Shown: one piece after another, positions 8,273-15,078 of the stretch
How the letters are laid out: each line of letters begins with the position of its first letter
How positions within the stretch are numbered: position 1 is the first letter of the stretch
Assembly: GCA_902557415.1 (NCBI GenBank)
Contig: CACEAA010000003.1
Span: 17,698-81,697 of the forward strand
Source of the DNA: an uncultured Pseudomonadota bacterium
Lineage (GTDB): Bacteria; Pseudomonadota; Gammaproteobacteria; Ga0077536
Reading direction: 5' to 3'
DNA: 64,000 nt
Position numbers and translations under genes: made by a program
The notes under the pieces: generated by a model
What the model was told of the DNA's origin: nothing
What the model saw: the letters and a program-made list of their open reading frames with translations, nothing else
Databases searched by the model: none

Positions 8273-9340
8273 TTAAACTGATTGGGCATACTTCCATGCT
8301 TCTTCAGCAAATACCTCCACATACTCTGTTGAGCGGTAGGCATCAGCACTGGCGGCAGTACCATCTTCTACGCGCTTAACAATACCTTGATAGATAGCGG
8401 CGAGTCTCCACATCGTGTACGCCTTGTAAAATTCTAAGTTTTCAATTTCATTGCGGTGCGTAAGTTCGCAGTACATTGAAATGTATTCTTCTTCCGTAGG
8501 TATACCCATATCCGGCAGGTTGAGTCCGGATAAACTTGAGATCCCGTCCATGTTGGGGAGCATCCAAGGGGCTAGATGATAAACAAAATCCCCCAACGGA
8601 TGACCCAGCGTTGACAACTCCCAGTCGAGCACTGCTATCACTTTAGGTTCTGTCGGATGACATACCATGTTATCAAGCCTATAGTCGCCGTGTATTACTG
8701 ATAACTCTTGCGAGTCTGGGATGTTGTCGGGAAGCCATGTGTTCAATTTATCCATTAGCGGAATATTTTTAGTTTCTGAGGCTACATAAATTTTGCTCCA
8801 TCTATGAACTTGTCTTGCGATATAATTTTCTCTTTTACCGAATCCGTCAAGACCAACCTCTGATGGATTTATTTTCTGCAGGCGCGCTAAAGTTTCCAGC
8901 TTCGAGCGATAGATGTTTGCCCGCTCCGATTTAGTTTGATCGGGTAACGAGAGATCCCAAAAGATCCTACCATCCACCATTTCCATGACATAAAACATAG
9001 TCCCGATCACTTCCACGTCCTCACATAGCGCATATGCTTTCGGTATGGGGAAGTCGGTTTTCCCTAAGGCTGCGATAACGCGGTACTCTCTATCCACCGC
9101 GTGCGCTGAAGGCATCAGAACGCCTGGAGGTTTCCTCCTCAGTACATAGCGCTTAGTTGGTGTAATAAGTTGATACGTCGGGTTAGATTGACCACCTTTG
9201 AATTCCTTAACAGTCAAAGGACCGGAGAAATCCGTCACGTTCGCGTCCATCCAAGCGCTAAGCTTGAGATGATCGAAGGATAAGTGTTCTTGTACCTCTT
9301 TCGTTCCAGAAAATTTGTGCTGTCTTTCAGTCATTATCAT
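8273..9340 (-). CDS. APH-fold phosphotransferase, ACAD10/11- and LvaA-like (putative hydroxyacyl-CoA kinase)
   Basis: A 355-residue aminoglycoside-phosphotransferase-fold protein. Landmarks are the nucleotide loop FKGGQSNPTY (about 48-57), the Lys/Arg segment YVLRRKPPG, GRIFWD, the Brenner motif HGDYRLDN (about 219-226; catalytic Asp and Asn) and the metal-binding VLDWELSTLGHPLGDF. This closely follows the kinase domain of ACAD10/ACAD11 and bacterial LvaA, which phosphorylate 4-hydroxyacyl-CoA so that a dehydrogenase-fold partner can eliminate phosphate. Its place between a CoA-transferase and a split acyl-CoA dehydrogenase supports such a role rather than antibiotic resistance. AGGA precedes the ATG; a second ATG two codons downstream is possible. 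Confidence 0.85.
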   Translation of the reverse strand: MIMTERQHKFSGTKEVQEHLSFDHLKLSAWMDANVTDFSGPLTVKEFKGGQSNPTYQLITPTKRYVLRRKPPGVLMPSAHAVDREYRVIAALGKTDFPIPKAYALCEDVEVIGTMFYVMEMVDGRIFWDLSLPDQTKSERANIYRSKLETLARLQKINPSEVGLDGFGKRENYIARQVHRWSKIYVASETKNIPLMDKLNTWLPDNIPDSQELSVIHGDYRLDNMVCHPTEPKVIAVLDWELSTLGHPLGDFVYHLAPWMLPNMDGISSLSGLNLPDMGIPTEEEYISMYCELTHRNEIENLEFYKAYTMWRLAAIYQGIVKRVEDGTAASADAYRSTEYVEVFAEEAWKYAQSV

Positions 9341-9358
9341 ACTTTCCTATTGTATTAA

Positions 9359-10567
9359 TTACGCTACGATATTAGTGTCGTGTAGCTTCCCGATTGTCGC
9401 ACTATCTAGGTTGAGCAATTCAGATAGTATCTCGTCAGTGTGTTGACCCACTATTGGCGCTGGCTGGGGTGCCTTCCTCTCTATTTCTGAAAAATACATT
9501 GCACCGCTGGGTACAGGATATTTCCCGATGCCGGGCTGTTCAATAGTCTCAAATATAGGGTTATCGTCGGAACAATCGGGATCGTCCTCTACCAATTTTT
9601 TCACGGATTGGTATTTATCCCAACAGATCCCGTTTGCATCAAACATTTTTCCAACAACCTCCAGCGGATTTCTGCTAAACCATGGCTCAAGCAACCGTGA
9701 TAATTCCACACGAGCTTCGAAACGCCCACCTTCAGTGGAGAAGTCTAGTTGCATAAGATGCTCTAGCTGTGCCACCTCATCGCTGATTCCGGTCGCTTTA
9801 AGCAAACCGGTCCATTGTTTCGCATTTATCGCTATCAGCATTATTCGTTCGCCGTCTGACGTTTTAAAATCTCGGCCAAGCGCACCATACAAGTAGTTGC
9901 CATGTCGCTGTCTTTCGTGCTTATTGATCGTGACTTCACCGATGTAACCTAAGTGCCCCATCGTACTTAGGGCTACATCAGCCAAAGCCAACTTAATTTG
10001 CTGACCTTTACCTGTTATTCTCCTGTGCCTTTCCGCAGCCAATATATCTATGGCTGCAAGGTAGGCTGTAGTGATGTCCCAGGCGGGGAGCACATGATTC
10101 ACGGGCCGGTCGTCATCTGGATGACCAGTGAGATAAGGAAATCCGACTTTTGCGTTTACCGTATAATCTAGCGCAGTGCCTCCATGACGATCTCCGACGA
10201 TCTCGTGCTGTATAAGATCACTACGCCTTTTTGACAACTCTTCATATGAAAGCCAACCACGCGCTGGTAAGTTGGTTGAGAAAATTCCTGCGTCCGATCC
10301 CTCAGCACAGATCAATTGACAGACAATTTCTTTTCCTTCGTCTGACTTCAGGTCCACCGCGATAGAGCGCTTACCTTTATTCATCTCCGCCCAATAGATA
10401 CTCGTATTATCTTCAGTGACTGGCCAGCGACGATAATCCATACCGCCACCGATCTGATCAAATCTGATCACGTCAGCACCTAATTGCGCTAATGTCATTC
10501 CACACATCGGGGCCGCGATAAATGCGGAACCTTCAATTATCCGTAGACCTTTTAATATTGGCTGCAT
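9359..10567 (-). CDS. CaiB/BaiF family (class III) CoA-transferase
   Basis: A 402-residue class III CoA-transferase. It begins with the usual PILKGLRIIEGSAFIAAPMC strand-helix and has the NKGKRSIAVDLK block at about 63-74. The conserved aspartate that forms the acyl anhydride is probably Asp134 in GGTALDYTV. In formyl-CoA transferase the equivalent is near residue 169, so the N-terminal region here is somewhat short. Such enzymes move CoA between carboxylic acids through glutamyl/aspartyl anhydrides, saving ATP; some members are alpha-methylacyl-CoA racemases. It lies 28 bases after the MaoC gene and 18 before the kinase. It probably activates the acid substrate of this operon or epimerises its alpha-methyl branch. 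Confidence 0.88.
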   Translation of the reverse strand: MQPILKGLRIIEGSAFIAAPMCGMTLAQLGADVIRFDQIGGGMDYRRWPVTEDNTSIYWAEMNKGKRSIAVDLKSDEGKEIVCQLICAEGSDAGIFSTNLPARGWLSYEELSKRRSDLIQHEIVGDRHGGTALDYTVNAKVGFPYLTGHPDDDRPVNHVLPAWDITTAYLAAIDILAAERHRRITGKGQQIKLALADVALSTMGHLGYIGEVTINKHERQRHGNYLYGALGRDFKTSDGERIMLIAINAKQWTGLLKATGISDEVAQLEHLMQLDFSTEGGRFEARVELSRLLEPWFSRNPLEVVGKMFDANGICWDKYQSVKKLVEDDPDCSDDNPIFETIEQPGIGKYPVPSGAMYFSEIERKAPQPAPIVGQHTDEILSELLNLDSATIGKLHDTNIVA

Positions 10568-10595
10568 AGTATTTTTGATACCTGTGAGTAAGTGT

Positions 10596-11450
10596 TTATT
10601 CTATGCTAGCGTTACCGTTATTCAGCACTAATACGTCTCTTTCTATAGATGACGCTCTAAACTGGATTTTGGAACCTTCGCGCCATATCTCAGTGCGCAA
10701 TGTTTCTCCCGGCATAAATGGCGCTGAAAATCGCACACCCAATGACGTAAGCCTATGCGCTTGATAATCGCAACAACTTCGGATGATTGCGTGCATCGCG
10801 ACTCCTAATGTACAGCGACCATGTAAGATTGGCGCACTAAAGCCAACAGACGTTGCAACACTGGGATCAGCGTGAAGAGGATTCATGTCACCATTTAATC
10901 GGTATAATAGGGCCGCTTGAGGAAGCGTAGGTAGATCGCAAACTATGTCGGGCTTTCGGTCCGGTGGAGCTGGCATAGCTGTCCTTGGCTTGCTGTCCCC
11001 TCCGAATCCCCCATCACCTCGGGCTAACGTATTAGATGTCACAGTTGCATAGTGCTTACTTTTATCTGCCGAATATAGATCTTTCTTGGAATATACGAAA
11101 CATCCCTTGTCAGAACCTCTATCGACGACATCCTCTACTACCGTTTTGCCGTAAATATCACCTTCAATTGGCAGCGGGTTATGGATTTCGATAAGTTCTT
11201 CAGCATGCAATACTTTTTGCCATTCAAAGCCATAGCTTTTCTCTTTCATCCAAAAGCCTGGATAGTTTACAACCATTGCCATTCCTGGAAGCGATTGGCC
11301 ACCATCTTCATAGACATAAGGCAATTGTCTGGAATCCAGCGGATCACTCCCGAATCCAAGCGAGAGAGCATAAATCAGCGTATCTTTGATGTCGACTTGA
11401 CTGACACTTTCGTGAATGATTTTGCCGATGAGGTGAGAATGATCTTTCAT
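10596..11450 (-). CDS. MaoC-like (R)-specific enoyl-CoA hydratase 2
   Basis: Start placed at 11450 (MKDHSHLIGK), which has AGGA seven bases upstream. A frame-compatible ATG 13 codons earlier lacks a ribosome site. The 284-residue double-hotdog protein carries the hydratase-2 motif YRLNGDMNPLHADPSVA (about 195-211 in this numbering) with the Asp, Asn and His that activate water. It is similar in layout to the hydratase part of peroxisomal MFE-2 and actinobacterial Htd/ChsH3 proteins. It hydrates 2-enoyl-CoA to (R)-3-hydroxyacyl-CoA, which suits the MFE-2-like SDR gene just upstream in the operon. Confidence 0.9.
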   Translation of the reverse strand: MKDHSHLIGKIIHESVSQVDIKDTLIYALSLGFGSDPLDSRQLPYVYEDGGQSLPGMAMVVNYPGFWMKEKSYGFEWQKVLHAEELIEIHNPLPIEGDIYGKTVVEDVVDRGSDKGCFVYSKKDLYSADKSKHYATVTSNTLARGDGGFGGDSKPRTAMPAPPDRKPDIVCDLPTLPQAALLYRLNGDMNPLHADPSVATSVGFSAPILHGRCTLGVAMHAIIRSCCDYQAHRLTSLGVRFSAPFMPGETLRTEIWREGSKIQFRASSIERDVLVLNNGNASIE

Positions 11451-11520
11451 AAATCTATCCTGATTTTGTGGAGCAGAAGGTTGTCGCACCAGTGTTCAAG
11501 TTAAAATGTCTAGTAATTTT

Positions 11521-12432
11521 TTACACCGGATCCCAAGGCCATATGTCTTGAGAGCGTGCCAGGTCGTAGAAATCTGATTTAAGCGCCGGAGCGGCGTGCT
11601 CAGCAATAGTCTCTGGGGTCCAGCCCTCGTCTCGGTGTATAGATCGGATAGGTCGATTTTGGCTCATGAGAAAAATTTCATTGTTCCTCACTGCAAAGAT
11701 TTGTCCCGAAACCTCATGAGCTTGATCGGAGAGCAGGTATATTGCCATGGGGGCAATTTTATCTGGCGTCATTTCTTTCAGCCTCTCTACACGTTCCTTT
11801 TGGGCTTCGTCAGTGATAGGGATCGTACCTATCATCCGAGTCCAAGCGAAGGGGGCTATACAGTTACTCCGCACATTGTAGCGTCCCATATCCAAAGCGA
11901 TACTTTTTGAAAGAGCGACTATTCCTAGTTTGGCCGCTGCATAATTAGCCTGTCCAAAATTCCCAATCAAGCCACTAGTCGAAGTCATGTGCACAAACGA
12001 ACCAGTTTCTCGTTCCCTAAAATGATCTGCTGCAGCGCGACTTACATAAAAAGTACCGTTTAAATGGACATCAATTACTGCCTGCCACTCGTCTAAGCTC
12101 ATTTTATGAAACATCCTGTCTCGTAATATTCCCGCATTATTAATTACGCAGTCCAGTTGACCAAAATTATTTATCGCGTCAGAGACCATACCTTTTGCAT
12201 CGTCATAGTTTGATACACTTCCGAAATTAGCGACTGCTTCGCCCCCTAGAGAAGTTATTTCCTTGACTACTTCTTGAGCGGGACGCCCTTCAATATCTTG
12301 TCCGTCGGTACTGGCGCCTAAATCGTTCACTACTACTTTGGCTCCAGCTTTTGCCATCGCAAGAGAATAATCCCGACCAATTCCTCGTCCTCCACCAGTT
12401 ACTAGGACTACCTTTCCAGCAAGCATATTCAT
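11521..12432 (-). CDS. SDR family 3-hydroxyacyl-CoA dehydrogenase (MFE-2 type)
   Basis: A 303-residue short-chain dehydrogenase. The nucleotide loop is TGGGRGIGRDYSLA at about 13-26, with NDLGAS after the second strand, NNAGIL near 96, the catalytic Ser in TSTSGLIG, and YAAAK near 164. The extended loop after NDLG and the length beyond 300 match the dehydrogenase part of multifunctional enzyme type 2, which oxidises (R)-3-hydroxyacyl-CoA with NAD. It is the first gene of the long minus-strand operon, with GGGAG six bases before ATG. Paired with the MaoC hydratase it gives the hydration and second oxidation steps. An unusually long C-terminus (about 60 residues after the core) is present. Confidence 0.88.
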   Translation of the reverse strand: MNMLAGKVVLVTGGGRGIGRDYSLAMAKAGAKVVVNDLGASTDGQDIEGRPAQEVVKEITSLGGEAVANFGSVSNYDDAKGMVSDAINNFGQLDCVINNAGILRDRMFHKMSLDEWQAVIDVHLNGTFYVSRAAADHFRERETGSFVHMTSTSGLIGNFGQANYAAAKLGIVALSKSIALDMGRYNVRSNCIAPFAWTRMIGTIPITDEAQKERVERLKEMTPDKIAPMAIYLLSDQAHEVSGQIFAVRNNEIFLMSQNRPIRSIHRDEGWTPETIAEHAAPALKSDFYDLARSQDIWPWDPV

Positions 12433-12640
12433 TTTGTTCTCCCATAATATAATTTAGCCCAAGGCTTAGGCCGTTACTCATCCCGCGTGCGAATCATATA
12501 TGTTTTCAATACGTTCTGATAAGCCTTTTTAGTCTACGCGGCTTATAGTTTTTATCATCTGAGCCTATTTGGTATCATATCACTCCGATATCGTTATTCA
12601 ATACGGTAACGGTCCGCGCGCGTAATTGAAGGAGTTGATA
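12433..12640. promoter_or_regulatory. Divergent promoter region, beta-oxidation operon / F420 operon
   Basis: A 208-base spacer between oppositely oriented operons, AT-rich in its middle part. It must hold the promoters of both the SDR-led operon and cofE. The only clear structure is the inverted repeat listed separately (12519-12546). No convincing -35/-10 pair could be fixed by eye. The Shine-Dalgarno AAGGAG at 12629-12634 belongs to cofE. Confidence 0.6.
12519..12546. repeat. Inverted repeat ATAAGCC-N14-GGCTTAT, possible operator
   Basis: Seven-base perfect arms separated by 14 bases, in the middle of the spacer between two divergent operons. No T-run follows in the sense of a terminator on the plus strand. 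The position fits a shared operator for a dimeric regulator, but no regulator gene is adjacent. Arms of this size can also occur by chance. Confidence 0.35.
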
Positions 12641-13411
12641 GTGGCGAACCCGATTTCAAGTTTACACATACAGGCCATACAGGGTATTCCACTAATCCAT
12701 GATGGTGATCAGTTGGACTCGATTATCCTGAGTAGTCTTAAATCAAATGGAGTCGAACTTGAAGACGGGGACATTGTGGTCGTTGCGCAAAAAATAGTAT
12801 CTAAAGCCGAAGGAAGGTTAATTAGGTTAAGCGATGTAAATCCAGGGGAAGATGCGACAAAATTGGCGGAAGAAACTGAAAAGGACCCCAGGCTGGTACA
12901 ACTCATTCTAGACGAGTCAACTGAGGTAGTGAGAAAAAAAGCCGGCGTATTGATAGTACGACATAATCTTGGACATATTGGGGCTAATGCTGGTATCGAT
13001 CAATCAAACATCGAGAATGATGATGAATACGCGCTTCTATTACCTTTAGACCCTGATAGTTCTGCAGTGAATTTGAAATTTCAGCTTGATTCTGCATTAA
13101 ATGTCGATCTGGGAGTTTTAATTGTTGACAGCCACAACAGACCCTGGAGGATGGGTACAATAGGTGGAGCGATCGGCTGTGCTGGATTTCAAGTTTTAGA
13201 CGACCAAAGAGGCGGGGTTGATCTTTTTGACAGAGAACTGAAAGTAACGCTTATAAATAGGGCTGATTCCATTGCGGCATTAGCTACATTAATTATGGGC
13301 GAAACCACAGAGATGACGCCGGTGGCGGTAGTAAAAGGGTTTGTGAATGACGAACTCGATGGCAGAGCAAGTGAGATCAATCGTCCGAAAGAAGAAGATT
13401 TGTTCCAATAA
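12641..13411 (+). CDS. cofE: Coenzyme F420-0:L-glutamate ligase CofE
   Basis: Start set at GTG 12641: AAGGAG lies six bases upstream, while the frame-open TTG at 12626 would place the ribosome site inside the gene. The 256-residue protein shows the CofE signatures VVVAQKIVSKAEGR (about 45-58), GHIGANAGIDQSNIEN (about 107-122) and VDSHNRPWRMGTIGGAIG (about 160-177), which bind GTP/metal and F420-0. It adds gamma-linked glutamates to F420-0 in the cytoplasm. It is single-domain; the FMN-reductase domain that is fused in actinobacterial FbiB is absent. It heads the F420 operon, 15 bases before cofD. Confidence 0.93.
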   Translation: MANPISSLHIQAIQGIPLIHDGDQLDSIILSSLKSNGVELEDGDIVVVAQKIVSKAEGRLIRLSDVNPGEDATKLAEETEKDPRLVQLILDESTEVVRKKAGVLIVRHNLGHIGANAGIDQSNIENDDEYALLLPLDPDSSAVNLKFQLDSALNVDLGVLIVDSHNRPWRMGTIGGAIGCAGFQVLDDQRGGVDLFDRELKVTLINRADSIAALATLIMGETTEMTPVAVVKGFVNDELDGRASEINRPKEEDLFQ

Positions 13412-13426
13412 ACGTTGGTAAGTAGG

Positions 13427-14386
13427 ATGAAAAAGTTTTTAGCAATTTCTGGTGGAGTCGGTGGAGCAAAACTTGGTCTGGGTTTGACAAAAATACTAAG
13501 TGAAGACCAACTGTCATTTCTGGTGAATACGGGGGACGACTTTAAGCACGCTGGCGTCAACATCAGCCCTGATATTGATACGTTAATGTATACACTGTCA
13601 GGCTTAAGCAATCAGGAACTGGGCTGGGGGCGTGCTGATGAATCGTGGGCTTTTTTGGACTCATTTAAAACTTTAGGAGGAGAATCGTGGTTCCAACTGG
13701 GTGACCGAGACCTTGCGGTACACTTACGTAGAACAGAGTTGCTTGATAGCGGACAGTCACTTTCAGAGGTGACAGCTGAACTTTTTAGTCGACTTGGGGT
13801 CAAATATCGATGCTGGCCAATGAGTGAAAGCAAGGTGTCAACAAAAGTCTACACTGACGATAGTTTGCTAAGTTTCCAACATTATTTCGTGCGCGATCAT
13901 TGCGCGCACGAAGTTAAATCTATCATGTTTGATGGCAGTGAGCAGGCTCAGCCACCGCAAGACTTAATTGAGTATTTTAACGACCCAGATTTGGCGGGAG
14001 TAATTATTTGTCCCTCTAATCCTTATTTGAGTATTGATCCCATTTTATCCGTTAAAAGTATCCGTAGAGCATTGGCCGGTTGCGTGGCGCCAGTGATAGC
14101 GATATCTCCGATAATAAACGGCGAATCTGTTAAAGGGCCAACCTCAAAAATCATGGCGGAACTTAAGTTAGAACTCTCTGCTAAAACTGTCGCGCTACAT
14201 TACGACGGCCTAATCAATGGGTTTGTACTGGATAAACTTGACCAGCAGTTGGTTGACGAAATTGAGGACACGGGATGTGCGGTTTTAGTTACGAATACTA
14301 TGATGAATACACTAGACGACAAGGCCGTTCTAGCGCAGACTGTTTTAGAATTTTGTGATAATTTGGGTGATCTGAAATGTGGGTAG
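13427..14386 (+). CDS. cofD: 2-phospho-L-lactate (or related) transferase CofD
   Basis: Start taken at ATG 13427 (MKKFLAISGG); a TTG four codons earlier has no ribosome site, and the site at 13427 is itself weak, so translation may be coupled to cofE. The 319-residue protein has the CofD/UPF0052 glycine-rich N-terminus SGGVGGAKLGLGL, the NTGDDFKHAGVNISPDIDT block (about 34-52) that binds the guanylated lactyl precursor and Fo, and WPMSES near 135. It transfers phospholactyl, enolpyruvyl or glyceryl phosphate to the deazaflavin Fo. The donor cannot be read from sequence by eye. Its 3' end overlaps cofC by ten bases. Confidence 0.93.
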   Translation: MKKFLAISGGVGGAKLGLGLTKILSEDQLSFLVNTGDDFKHAGVNISPDIDTLMYTLSGLSNQELGWGRADESWAFLDSFKTLGGESWFQLGDRDLAVHLRRTELLDSGQSLSEVTAELFSRLGVKYRCWPMSESKVSTKVYTDDSLLSFQHYFVRDHCAHEVKSIMFDGSEQAQPPQDLIEYFNDPDLAGVIICPSNPYLSIDPILSVKSIRRALAGCVAPVIAISPIINGESVKGPTSKIMAELKLELSAKTVALHYDGLINGFVLDKLDQQLVDEIEDTGCAVLVTNTMMNTLDDKAVLAQTVLEFCDNLGDLKCG

Positions 14387-15078
14387 TTGTTCCCGTCAAA
14401 CGGTTTTATAACGCGAAAACTAGGCTTGCAAAAATTCTATCCGACGCGGAGCGAGAGTCGCTGGCCCAAGTTATGCTCAATGATGTACTTTTAGCTATTT
14501 CTAATTCTCATTTGGTATCTGGCATTCTGGTAATCTCTACCGAAATCAGAGCACGTTACTCCGTGGAGAGGCTAGGAGGACTTTTTTTAGAAGAAAAGCA
14601 AGCCGGCTTGTCGGCTGCGGTGGCGCAGGCTGCGGGTTGGCTTTCTAAGCACGGTCAGCGTGGATTAATGATGATTCCTGGAGACGTTCCATTAGTAAGA
14701 AGTGCAGATTTAGATCACATTATTCAAAGTCACGATAGCGAGTTAGGTTTAACGATCGTTCCAGATATTGAGCGAGACGGAACTAACGCATTGGCGGTGA
14801 GTCCGGTAGATCTAATTGATTTTTCGTTCGGTAAGCAAAGCTTTTCAAAGCATCTGTCGGCGTGTGAAGCGAGAGGCGCGCCGGCAAAGATCCTCGAGTC
14901 CAGCGGACTCTCTTTAGACGTAGATAACGTTATGGATCTGCAGATGCTATTATCGTTCGACAACGAAACAGAAACACTTGCATATCTAGCTGATAGCGGC
15001 ATAGCCAGACGAGTCTTGCCAAGGCTAGATAAGAATGCTGATAATGTGGGTATAGGTGCAGCGTCCCGACTCATGTAG
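14377..15078 (+). CDS. cofC: 2-phospho-L-lactate guanylyltransferase CofC
   Basis: A 233-residue nucleotidyltransferase. The N-terminal MWVVVPVKRFYNAKTRLAKI has the conserved Lys/Arg of the GTP-binding loop, MIPGDVPLV (about 91-99) carries the metal-binding Asp, and the remainder keeps the TNAL signature near 130. The C-terminus, about 25 residues after DVDNVMDL, is extended. The enzyme guanylates 2-phospholactate, phosphoenolpyruvate or 3-phosphoglycerate to supply CofD. It overlaps cofD by ten bases and abuts fbiC directly, so the four F420 genes are one transcription unit. Confidence 0.92.
   Translation: MWVVVPVKRFYNAKTRLAKILSDAERESLAQVMLNDVLLAISNSHLVSGILVISTEIRARYSVERLGGLFLEEKQAGLSAAVAQAAGWLSKHGQRGLMMIPGDVPLVRSADLDHIIQSHDSELGLTIVPDIERDGTNALAVSPVDLIDFSFGKQSFSKHLSACEARGAPAKILESSGLSLDVDNVMDLQMLLSFDNETETLAYLADSGIARRVLPRLDKNADNVGIGAASRLM

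Noticed and set aside
8273..9340. Aminoglycoside phosphotransferase (antibiotic resistance)
   Set aside because: The sequence pattern and operon match ACAD10/LvaA-type acyl-CoA kinases, not resistance enzymes.
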